31,686 bases of DNA, taken from a virus. How positions within the stretch are numbered: position 1 is the first letter of the stretch; each line of letters starts with the position of its first letter. The stretch is from the IMG/VR virus record IMGVR_UViG_3300006754_000075, positions 1-31,686 of that record; one strand, written 5' to 3'. A model generated the notes under the pieces. That model did no database searches. It had not been told where the DNA came from and saw only the letters and a list, made by a program, of their open reading frames with translations. Shown piece after piece: positions 23,274-30,327 of this stretch. The translations under genes were made by a program, and so were the position numbers.

Positions 23274-25432
23274 ACAGAAAAGCAATCGCAGCGCCAGCGC
23301 GCGGGATCACAAGGATCGAGGGGCTATCTTCTGAGCTATTCGATTTCCAGAAGAGGATTGTAGACTGGGCACTATCTAAGGGCCGCGCCGCTATATTTGC
23401 GGACTGCGGACTCGGCAAAACATTCATGCAACTAGAATGGGCGCGACATGTGCCTGGAGACGTCCTAATCCTGACACCGTTAGCAGTTGCGCAGCAGACA
23501 GCATCGGAGGCTCGGCGGTTTGGAATAAGCGCAGCCGTTAGTCGGGACGGTAAGAAGGCGGCGCCGATTACGATTACGAATTACCAACAGCTTCACAAAT
23601 TCGACCTTTCAGAATATAGCGGGATCGTATTGGACGAGAGCAGCATTCTGAAGAGTTACGACGGAAAGACCAGAACAGCGATAATAGAGGCGTCTTTGGC
23701 GCTTCCTTTTCGGCTTGCATGTACCGCAACCCCAGCCCCAAACGATCACATGGAGCTTGGAAACCATGCGGAGTTTCTTGGAGCGATGAGCCGCGCGGAA
23801 ATGCTCGCAACATTCTTTGTTCACGATGGCGGCGAGACTTCAAAATGGAGGCTAAAGGGACATGCCGAGGATGACTTCTGGAAATGGGTATCAACGTGGG
23901 GGGTCGCGATAAAGACGCCAGCCGATCTTGGATTTCCTGCGCAAGGCTTCGACTTGCCAGAATGTAATATCATCGAGCATATCGCGGAGAGCTCTTTTGA
24001 ACAGGATGGCGTGCTTTTCCCGACAGCCCTATCCTTGACGGATCTCCGAGCGGCGAGAAAAGCCAGCCTTGAGAGCCGCGCTCAGATAATATCTGACCTT
24101 GTAAATGACAGCGATGAACAATGGCTGGTTTGGTGCGATCTGAATGCCGAGGGCGACGCGCTATCCACGTTCATCCATGGCGCAGTACAGGTGAGCGGGA
24201 GCGATAAGGACGACGTGAAGGCAGAGAGGATGATGGCGTTTTCACGTGGAGAGATCCGCGTTCTAGTTACGAAGCCACAGATCGCCGGATTTGGAATGAA
24301 CTGGCAGAACTGCCACAACATGGCATTTGCTGGGCTCACTCATTCATATGAGAGATTCTATCAGGCCGTTCGCAGGTGTTGGCGCTTCGGGCAGGATAGA
24401 TCGGTAAATGTGCATATTGCGCTTTCTGAACAAGAGTTACCTGTATTGGCGAGCATTCGCAGAAAGGAAAGAGACGCGGAGATCATGGCGTCATCAATGG
24501 TTGAATATATGTGCTCCATGGATGATTGGGGCGGACTATCAAGAACAAAGGAAACTTACATGGAAGATAGAGAGATCGGACAAAATTGGGCGATGTATAA
24601 CGGAGATTGCGTTGAGGGCGTATCAAAGATGGATGATGATTCTGTTCATTATACCGTCTTCTCTCCTCCATTCTCATCGCTATACACCTACTCAGCGAGC
24701 ACCAGAGACATGGGGAATTGCAGAAATCACGCGGAATTCTTCGAGCAGTTTGGGTTTCTGGTTTCGGAGTTGCTTCGAGTTACAATGCCTGGCCGCCTGT
24801 TGTCTTTTCACTGCATGAACATACCCACGTCGAAGGCGAAGGACGGTGTAATAGGTCTATCCGATTTTCGAGGGGATCTCATTCGCGAGTTCATGGAGGC
24901 TGGGTGGATATATCATTCTGAGGTTTGCATCTGGAAAGATCCCGTAACTCAAATGCAAAGAACAAAGGCGCTCGGCTTACTCCACAAACAGATAAAAAAA
25001 GACTCTTGCATGAATCGCCAGGGGCTCGCTGATTACCTCGTCACAATGAGAAAGCCAGGAGACAACCCCGAGCGAGTTGAGCACACAAACGAGACATTCC
25101 CAGTAGGGCTTTGGCAGCGGTACGCCTCGCCTGTATGGGATGACATAAACCCAAGCAACACTCTACAATTCAGGTCTGCCAGAAGTGAAAAGGACGAGCG
25201 CCACATATGCCCGCTACAACTCCAGGTTATACGGAGAGCCCTAAAACTCTGGAGCAACCCCGGCGATCTGGTTCTATCTCCATTCGCAGGGATAGGGTCT
25301 GAGGGTTATGTTGCGCTTGAAGAGGGCCGCCAGTTTGTGGGCTTCGAGTTGAAGCGTGAATATTACGATCAAGCGTGCAGAAACCTTGCAGAGGCAGAGT
25401 CTGAAGATATGCAAGATGATTTGTTCGCATAG
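23249..25432 (+). CDS. SF2 helicase fused to DNA amino-methyltransferase
   Basis: 727 aa. N-terminal half: SNF2/DEAH-type translocase with Walker A GLGKT (54-58), Walker B LDESS (128-132; D129, E130), motif III-like TATP (159-162) and motif VI QAVRRCWRFGQDR (372-384). C-terminal part (about 440-727): Rossmann methyltransferase with motif IV SPPF (472-475) and, further on, motif I SPFAGIGSEG (677-686), so a motif IV - I order as in the beta class. SPPF favours N4-cytosine or N6-adenine transfer. No nuclease domain is visible. It probably modifies phage DNA against restriction, with the translocase assisting; a role in replication is possible. Confidence 0.85.
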   Translation: MGAYKDFLDRKAIAAPARGITRIEGLSSELFDFQKRIVDWALSKGRAAIFADCGLGKTFMQLEWARHVPGDVLILTPLAVAQQTASEARRFGISAAVSRDGKKAAPITITNYQQLHKFDLSEYSGIVLDESSILKSYDGKTRTAIIEASLALPFRLACTATPAPNDHMELGNHAEFLGAMSRAEMLATFFVHDGGETSKWRLKGHAEDDFWKWVSTWGVAIKTPADLGFPAQGFDLPECNIIEHIAESSFEQDGVLFPTALSLTDLRAARKASLESRAQIISDLVNDSDEQWLVWCDLNAEGDALSTFIHGAVQVSGSDKDDVKAERMMAFSRGEIRVLVTKPQIAGFGMNWQNCHNMAFAGLTHSYERFYQAVRRCWRFGQDRSVNVHIALSEQELPVLASIRRKERDAEIMASSMVEYMCSMDDWGGLSRTKETYMEDREIGQNWAMYNGDCVEGVSKMDDDSVHYTVFSPPFSSLYTYSASTRDMGNCRNHAEFFEQFGFLVSELLRVTMPGRLLSFHCMNIPTSKAKDGVIGLSDFRGDLIREFMEAGWIYHSEVCIWKDPVTQMQRTKALGLLHKQIKKDSCMNRQGLADYLVTMRKPGDNPERVEHTNETFPVGLWQRYASPVWDDINPSNTLQFRSARSEKDERHICPLQLQVIRRALKLWSNPGDLVLSPFAGIGSEGYVALEEGRQFVGFELKREYYDQACRNLAEAESEDMQDDLFA

Positions 25433-25540
25433 CGATCTATAAGACGTGCGGGCGCATCCTGTTTTTATCAGGTGTTTTCCAAGCGCGCGGGTTGCGCCCG
25501 CACAATAAACAACAAACCAACAAATGACGGAGGGCAACCC
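25433..25540 (+). promoter_or_regulatory. Structured leader / intergenic element
   Basis: Perfect 11-bp inverted repeat GTGCGGGCGCA (25446-25456) / TGCGCCCGCAC (25493-25503). Between the arms is an inner hairpin CCTG - TTTTTAT - CAGG (25458-25472), and there is an alternative pairing GCGGG - TTGCG - CCCGC. The competing structures with a T run suggest an attenuator-like or terminator/antiterminator element. It ends in the GGAGGGCA ribosome site of the next gene. Confidence 0.5.
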
Positions 25541-25798
25541 ATGAACCTACCAACAATCCCAGAACTACCAGCCTACATTAGGAGGCAGAAATTGAAGACC
25601 ACAGAAAAACAGCCCGAGGCGTACACCGTCGCGCAGGTAGCCGAGATCCTGAGCATGGGGACGCGCACGATAAAAAGCCACCTTTACAGCGGCGAGATCA
25701 AAGGCGTGAAAATCGGCGGACACTGGCGGATAACCAGGCGCGAGATTGACCGGCTCTTAGGGCATAGCGAGACGCAAGTGGATGGGGGACAACAGTGA
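25541..25798 (+). CDS. Excisionase / MerR-type helix-turn-helix protein
   Basis: 85 aa from the ATG with GGAGGGCAACCC. A short N-terminal tail is followed by 'YTVAQVAEILSMGTRTIKSHLYSGEIKGVKIGG...RITRREIDRLL', the HTH_17/excisionase family pattern: a MerR-like winged helix where the helix-turn-helix and the 'GGxWRIxRxEID' wing contact DNA. With no integrase in the window, a general transcription-control role is as likely as excision. It ends on GTGA with the next gene. Confidence 0.75.
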   Translation: MNLPTIPELPAYIRRQKLKTTEKQPEAYTVAQVAEILSMGTRTIKSHLYSGEIKGVKIGGHWRITRREIDRLLGHSETQVDGGQQ

Positions 25799-25992
25799 TT
25801 TATTTAGTGATAAGTTATGATGGAGATTCCTATGTAGCACACTGGACAGCTACTAAGAAAGGGGCTTTGAAGGAGATGAAAAGGGCAAAAATGGAGTGTC
25901 CTGAAGAAGAGCCTTGTTTTTATCCATACGAAACTCCCCGCACTAAAATGGGATGGCTGCATTTGCTGAACAGTTATCAAAACATGAACTAA
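25795..25992 (+). CDS. Small AT-rich hypothetical protein
   Basis: 65 aa from a GTG overlapping the previous stop. Codon use and composition differ from neighbours (many AT-ending codons such as tta, ata, gat), which suggests recent acquisition. The sequence has Tyr/Lys/Glu (YLVISYDGDSYVAHWTATKKGALKEMK) and a C-terminus MGWLHLLNSYQNMN. No family recognised. Confidence 0.5.
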   Translation: MIYLVISYDGDSYVAHWTATKKGALKEMKRAKMECPEEEPCFYPYETPRTKMGWLHLLNSYQNMN

Positions 25993-26032
25993 CGAGCAGC
26001 ACTCACAATCAGAACAAAAAAAAGGGCAACCA

Positions 26033-27046
26033 ATGAACCTTGACGATCACATATTCGACTTCGACACCTTCGACAGGGCGTCAGGACTGGGCGGAACCGA
26101 CGCGGCTGCTATCATGGGGCTTCACCCGTACAAGACCGCGCTAGACGTCTACCTGAATAAGCACGGCGAAGGAGCGCCGTTTAAGATGAATGACGCGGTT
26201 ATGATGGGGAACAAGCTCGAGCCTATTGTGGCGGATCTCTATTATGAGCGCAGGGGGCTAGCCTCAGACGCGCGCGGGCTGAAGATGTACACCCCCGGCA
26301 CAATCCGCCATCCTGATCACCCTTGGGCGTATGGCAGCCCAGACCGGATCCTATTCGACCAGAAAGAGGGCCGCTGGTTCTGGGGTCTCGAGGTCAAAAC
26401 AACCGGCATTAGAAGTGAGCACAGATGGGGCGAAACTGAATCAAACAAATATCCACAAGAGCACCTCCTCCAGTGCGTATGGTACATGTGGATCACGCGC
26501 GCTATGTGCAAGCTCCAGGGATTCGACCCGATCCAGCATTGGGATCTTTGCGTGCTCATAACCGGGCAGGAGTTTCGCCATTATCGAATCCACCACGATC
26601 AAGAGATAGAAGATCAGCTCGTGGAAGCGGCGCGCGAGTTTTGGCACGATTCGATCAAGGGCAACAGCCCGCCCGATCCCGTGTCTCGCGACTCTTCAAA
26701 CCTTGTCCGCCTATGGCCCAAAGATGAAGGCTATATGCTCGAAGCTAACGAGGACCAGCAAAAACTGATTAGGCAATATCAAGTTATTGATTCGCAGATC
26801 AAAGAGCTAGAAACCCAGCGCGACGAAGTGAAGACGGCGATCAAGTGTATCATTGGAGATGCGTCAGGAATCGAGGCGGATTGGTTTTCGATTACCTGGA
26901 AGGCGCGAAAGCAATCAAGGCGCACCGACTATAAGGGGCTGATCAAAGCCATAAACCCAGCTCTCGAGCTGATTGATCAATACACTAAACTTAACGCGGC
27001 GCAACGCCCGTTCTTAGCTAAATTCAAAGGGGCAGACAATGAGTGA
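26033..27046 (+). CDS. YqaJ-like 5'-3' exonuclease
   Basis: 337 aa. In YqaJ-type (lambda exonuclease-fold) enzymes the 5' strand of dsDNA ends is resected to give ssDNA for an annealing protein. Seen here: GGTDAAAIMGL (about 20-30), GNKLEPIV (59-66), GSPDRILFD (101-109; D104) and GLEVKTT (118-124; E120, K122), the PD-(D/E)xK core, followed by QEHLLQCVWYMW. It is paired with a RecT gene eight bases into its end. A charged coiled coil lies near the C-terminus (about 235-270). The leader AAAGGGCAACCAATG is of the shared type. Confidence 0.85.
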   Translation: MNLDDHIFDFDTFDRASGLGGTDAAAIMGLHPYKTALDVYLNKHGEGAPFKMNDAVMMGNKLEPIVADLYYERRGLASDARGLKMYTPGTIRHPDHPWAYGSPDRILFDQKEGRWFWGLEVKTTGIRSEHRWGETESNKYPQEHLLQCVWYMWITRAMCKLQGFDPIQHWDLCVLITGQEFRHYRIHHDQEIEDQLVEAAREFWHDSIKGNSPPDPVSRDSSNLVRLWPKDEGYMLEANEDQQKLIRQYQVIDSQIKELETQRDEVKTAIKCIIGDASGIEADWFSITWKARKQSRRTDYKGLIKAINPALELIDQYTKLNAAQRPFLAKFKGADNE

Positions 27047-27920
27047 AATTGTGAAATACCTACAAGGCAAACAGACGGCAATTGCAGCGATGGCGAAGCG
27101 GCTAACCGCGCGCCAGATGATCCAGGCGACCTCAATCGCCATCCACCAAAACGCGGCGCTGGCTAAATGCTCGAAGGAGTCTATATACGAGGCCGTGCTA
27201 CAAGCGGCGCGGATGGGGCTGGATTGCTCGGGGTTGCACGGTCATGGCTATCTTGTCCCATACGGGCGTAAGTGTACCTTTGTGCCAGGCTGGCGCGGGC
27301 TTATATCAATCGCCATAAGGTCAGGAACGGCGAAGACGATCAAGGCAAACGTGGTATTCAAAAACGATGCCTTTGACTGGGACGAAGGGCTAACCCCAAA
27401 CCTTATTCACAAGCCAAAGATTGACGGGCCGCGCGGGGAGCTGATTTGCGCTTACGCCATCGCGTACTTTGAAAGCGCCGATCCTCAGTTCGAGGTTATG
27501 ACCCGCGAGGACATCGACAAGATCGCGAAGGATAGCCGGTCAGACTCATGGCGCAACCACTTCGCGGCGATGGCTCGCAAGTCTGCAGTTCGTCGCCTGT
27601 GCTCGATGTTGCCGCGCTCGCTTGAGCTTGATGACGCCTTAGACCTGGAGATCGCTGGTGAGGTCGGGCGGTCACCTTCTGAGCTTCTCAGGATTGAAGA
27701 GCCCGAGGCGTTGACGGCTAACCCGGTCAACACCGTTGACGACGTGAAGAAGAAGATCAGGAAGAAACGCGCGCCTAAGAAAAAGAAATTCGAGATCACA
27801 GAAGAGCCCCCAGCGGCGGAGCCTGATGCTAATCTTGGAGACGTGATCGCGCAAAACAACGCGGCGCTAATCGAGATGATTCCAGAAGATCCATTCACTG
27901 AAGATGACGTGCCATTCTAA
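27039..27920 (+). CDS. recT: RecT single-strand annealing protein with SSB-like C-terminal tip
   Basis: 293 aa. It anneals complementary ssDNA produced by the exonuclease. RecT hallmarks: 'LQAARMGLDCSGLHGHGYLVPYG', 'FVPGWRGLISIAIRSG' and 'SWRNHFAAMARKSAVRRL' (about 54-186). Residues 237-250 form a Lys/Arg-rich linker, followed by an acidic, Pro-rich tail ending EDPFTEDDVPF (283-293), which closely matches the acidic tip of bacterial SSB (DDDIPF type). No separate SSB gene is visible in the window. The tail may recruit the SSB-binding partners of the host. Confidence 0.9.
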   Translation: MSEIVKYLQGKQTAIAAMAKRLTARQMIQATSIAIHQNAALAKCSKESIYEAVLQAARMGLDCSGLHGHGYLVPYGRKCTFVPGWRGLISIAIRSGTAKTIKANVVFKNDAFDWDEGLTPNLIHKPKIDGPRGELICAYAIAYFESADPQFEVMTREDIDKIAKDSRSDSWRNHFAAMARKSAVRRLCSMLPRSLELDDALDLEIAGEVGRSPSELLRIEEPEALTANPVNTVDDVKKKIRKKRAPKKKKFEITEEPPAAEPDANLGDVIAQNNAALIEMIPEDPFTEDDVPF

Positions 27921-27931
27921 GGGGGGCTGAC

Positions 27932-28168
27932 ATGGTAATACTTGAACCTAAAAACAACGGCCTAACGTGGCCAGAGGCGCGATTTTTATATTCGGCACAA
28001 GGCGACTGGCATCCCACATTGCGCGCAGTGAAAACAGGCTTTTTCTATCGCGTAAACGGTCAAGAGGTCTTCGAGTTTGTGGCCGTCTCCGAGATCGATT
28101 GGGTTGAGGAGCGCGGATCTTGGGGCATCGTAAGAACAAAACCAACCGGTTGGAGGTGGTTTGAATGA
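27932..28168 (+). CDS. Hypothetical small protein
   Basis: 78 aa, Trp-rich (five Trp) and charged, with an ATG after GGGGGGC. Unrecognised. It couples to the M15 peptidase by ATGA, so it could be a lysis accessory or an unrelated passenger. Confidence 0.55.
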   Translation: MVILEPKNNGLTWPEARFLYSAQGDWHPTLRAVKTGFFYRVNGQEVFEFVAVSEIDWVEERGSWGIVRTKPTGWRWFE

Positions 28169-28542
28169 AGTTGACAGATAATTTTACCCTTGAAGAGTTT
28201 CAAACGGGGGGCACGGTGCCTTCTCACTTGATGGATAACGTGCGCGCGCTCGCTCATAACGTGCAACGCATACGAGACGAGATCGGAAAGCCGATCCGCA
28301 TTCACTCAGGCTTCAGACTCCCGGCGAATAATTCCGGCGTCCCAAAGTCTCAACACCTCCTCGCGAAAGCGGCTGACCTGAAAGTGCGCGGGATGACTTC
28401 GGAGGATTTGCACGCTGTGATCTTGAAGCTAATCAGGGACGGGAAGATCGCCCAAGGCGGGGTTGGCCTCTACCCTGGGCGCTTCGTCCATTATGATATC
28501 AGGCAGGGCCGCGCTGCGCGATGGAGGGCAAAGAAACGATGA
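28165..28542 (+). CDS. M15-family peptidoglycan peptidase (endolysin)
   Basis: 125 aa, a minimal zinc peptidase of the M15_3 (D-Ala-D-Ala carboxypeptidase/endopeptidase) type that cuts cell-wall cross-bridges. Zinc ligands fit H64 (SQHLLAKAAD), D71 and H109 (FVHYDIR), with the substrate-region motif SGFR (48-51). No signal peptide, so release by a holin is needed. It is separated by more than 7 kb from the holin and spanin genes, and followed by a second muralytic gene. Confidence 0.85.
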   Translation: MKLTDNFTLEEFQTGGTVPSHLMDNVRALAHNVQRIRDEIGKPIRIHSGFRLPANNSGVPKSQHLLAKAADLKVRGMTSEDLHAVILKLIRDGKIAQGGVGLYPGRFVHYDIRQGRAARWRAKKR

Positions 28543-28937
28543 GCGCTCTATTATGCTCCCTGGTGATGCTTCTCCCTGTTCGCGGGGGTTACGATCAAGC
28601 CTTCGCGGTTTGTGCCGATATAGGCACCAGGGCAGAGGCTCAGGGGTTAGATCCCGCTGTGCTGATTGCAGTAGGTTATTATGAGAGTAGGTTTGATCCC
28701 GGTGCGGTTTCACATTGTGGGGCTGTGGGCGCGCTCCAGGCCATCCCGCGCTTCTGGCCGGGCGATCCCATTGACGCGGGGATCCGCGCCTTCACGCATT
28801 ACACCAGGAAAGCCCGCGATCTTCGGTTGGGCCTCGCTATGTATAACGCAGGAAAAAGGCCAGGCCCGCGCGCGTTTCGTTACGCTGATCGCGTTTTAGC
28901 GTTGGCCGAACGTCTTCGCATGTGGGGCGGGGGTTGA
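28539..28937 (+). CDS. Lytic transglycosylase (SLT type)
   Basis: 132 aa from ATG 28539 (ATGA overlap; an ATG at 28521 adds six residues). A short hydrophobic N-terminus may be a signal peptide. The SLT motifs are clear: YYESRFDPGA with catalytic Glu (E49), GAVGALQAIP (61-70) and MYNAGK (101-106). It cuts the glycan strand of peptidoglycan and may act in lysis or during DNA entry. Confidence 0.85.
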   Translation: MSALLCSLVMLLPVRGGYDQAFAVCADIGTRAEAQGLDPAVLIAVGYYESRFDPGAVSHCGAVGALQAIPRFWPGDPIDAGIRAFTHYTRKARDLRLGLAMYNAGKRPGPRAFRYADRVLALAERLRMWGGG

Positions 28938-28964
28938 CGGTGACAATATTTAAAGGCTTATTTT
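28934..28964 (+). promoter_or_regulatory. Putative promoter upstream of the iterons
   Basis: -35 TTGACG (28934-28939) with an AT-rich downstream region. Possible -10 elements are TATTTT (28959-28964, 19-bp spacing) or TTATTT (18 bp). The elements are suboptimal, but the site is the only long gap in this half of the genome and leads into the iteron region. Confidence 0.4.
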
Positions 28965-28970
28965 AGCTAT

Positions 28971-29045
28971 CATGTTAACAAACTAACAAAATTAACATGT
29001 TAACAAACTAACAAAATTAACATGTTAACAAACTAGCAAACTAAC
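28971..29045 (+). repeat. Iteron-like direct repeats (period 25), replication origin region
   Basis: Two identical 25-bp units (28971-28995, 28996-29020) beginning CATGTTAACAAACTAACAAA, plus a third diverged unit (29021-29045). Each unit carries GTTAAC, and at the unit junctions TTAACATGTTAA is a perfect 12-bp palindrome (28992-29003, 29017-29028). AT-rich in a GC-rich genome. Likely binding sites for the initiator whose start lies at 29063. Confidence 0.8.
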
Positions 29046-29062
29046 AAAGGCAAAAACAGACG

Positions 29063-29776
29063 ATGAAGAAGACGATAGCAGCGCGGGTTGACGCGGATCT
29101 CTGGGGCGCTTTCAAGCTGGAGGCCATAAGGCAGGGATCAAGCGTGCAGGCTTTCTTAGCGGACGCTCTCGAAGAGAAGATCGCGAGCGCCGGAAATAAG
29201 CGCAAAAATAAGAAAAGCGAGCCAATAAACAAGAAACCCGAAAACCCGGAATCCTCGCGCGCGCCCGTTAACACAATTAACAAACATTTTAATTCAACAG
29301 TAATTAACAAAACAATTAACAAATTAACACATAACAACAACAAGGTGGGTTTAGTGGCTGAGAAGCCTAAAAACGCCTATCTAAGCGTGCAAGCGGCTTA
29401 TAATAGCATCACAGAAAACGAGAGCAGGGCTGACCACCTTCCCGGCTTCAAGCTATGTAAACGCATCGGCAAAAACCGCAAGACCGGCATTGATCGCCTG
29501 CTCAAAGAGCTAGCTGGCACAGGCATTACACCTACGGACTATTTCTCTTTATGCTGCCTCAACCGTCATTGGCGAGGCGACAACGACCGAAGATGGCGCG
29601 CTGATTTGGAATTCCTAACCAGAGATGAAAATATATCCAAGGCGCTAGAGCTTGAACAAACCGACAACGAAGCAAACAAACCGATCACCTCGGCAGACTT
29701 TTTCCCAGATGAACCAACCATAATAGACGTTACAACAGACCAAAGGGGGCAACCTTGGCAACACATAAAGCACTAA
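29063..29776 (+). CDS. Replication initiator (ribbon-helix-helix plus lambda-O-like C-terminus)
   Basis: 237 aa. Residues 1-43 look like a ribbon-helix-helix DNA-binding domain (KKTIAARVDADLWGAFKLEA...SSVQAFLADALEEKIA). Residues 44-95 form an Asn/Lys linker; its part 69-92 is encoded by iteron-like DNA (see repeat at 29267). Residues 130-196 contain 'W..RADLEFLTRDENISKALE', typical of the C-terminal part of phage replication initiators and replisome organisers. It is followed by a helicase-loader-like gene. A start at 29063 has GGCAAAAACAGACG upstream. Confidence 0.7.
   Translation: MKKTIAARVDADLWGAFKLEAIRQGSSVQAFLADALEEKIASAGNKRKNKKSEPINKKPENPESSRAPVNTINKHFNSTVINKTINKLTHNNNKVGLVAEKPKNAYLSVQAAYNSITENESRADHLPGFKLCKRIGKNRKTGIDRLLKELAGTGITPTDYFSLCCLNRHWRGDNDRRWRADLEFLTRDENISKALELEQTDNEANKPITSADFFPDEPTIIDVTTDQRGQPWQHIKH
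29267..29329 (+). repeat. Iteron-like repeats inside the initiator gene (candidate origin core)
   Basis: GTTAAC (29267-29272) and four copies of AATTAACA (starting 29275, 29302, 29314, 29322) inside the initiator coding sequence, the same octamer as in the upstream units (28990, 29015). This AT-rich stretch would serve as an origin with a duplex-unwinding character and at the same time encode the linker of the protein, similar in logic to lambda ori inside gene O. Confidence 0.7.
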
Positions 29777-30327
29777 AAAACGGACTTCAGGCGCTACTCG
29801 ACAATGGCCACAGAATACCAGAAGGGACGACCGCTCAACGCATTGGCAAACATTGGGAAGCGTACCTTGAGCCCTTCACAGATGAAGAGATTGAGACGGC
29901 GATCCACAAGGTGATACTAACCCGGCTGACCTCGGCATGGCCGCCCATCGCGGTTATTGTCTCGAGCGTTCCACGGGTGGAGAATAAAAAGCGGCTTGAC
30001 TCCCTCGAAGACGCGGACGAGGTATTTGGGGAGGTGCTCGATCTTGTGGCCGCTCGGGGCTCGTATAGCCCGCCAACAGATCTCGAATACGACATGGATC
30101 CGATCCGCTCCAGGGCCATCGCTTCAGGCGTCAGGGCTGCGGGTGGCTGGAAGTCTCTTTGTCGGGGCACTGAGCGCGAGCTAGCAAGCCAGCGCGCATC
30201 ATTCCGCGCAGCGTTCAAGAGCAACAGCGCCAAAGCAAAGATCAACGGGCAATGGGATCCTTCTCGCGCATTGTCGGCAGGCGTTGATATCTCGGGGATC
30301 CTCGAACACATGGAGATCGGCAATTGA
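29755..30327 (+). CDS. Replicative helicase loader-like protein (G39P/P-like)
   Basis: 190 aa from a TTG that overlaps the initiator end by 22 bp and has GGGGGCA upstream. The N-terminal part (about 25-75: HWEAYLEPFTDEEIETAIHKVIL...SAWPPIAVIV) fits the G39P-like loader family; the middle (about 88-155: FGEVLDLVAARGSYSPP...RAAGGWKSLCRGTERELASQRASFRAAF) also matches the extended phage form. It would bring the host DnaB-type helicase to the initiator. No helicase or primase gene of its own is visible in the window. Confidence 0.7.
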   Translation: MATHKALKNGLQALLDNGHRIPEGTTAQRIGKHWEAYLEPFTDEEIETAIHKVILTRLTSAWPPIAVIVSSVPRVENKKRLDSLEDADEVFGEVLDLVAARGSYSPPTDLEYDMDPIRSRAIASGVRAAGGWKSLCRGTERELASQRASFRAAFKSNSAKAKINGQWDPSRALSAGVDISGILEHMEIGN

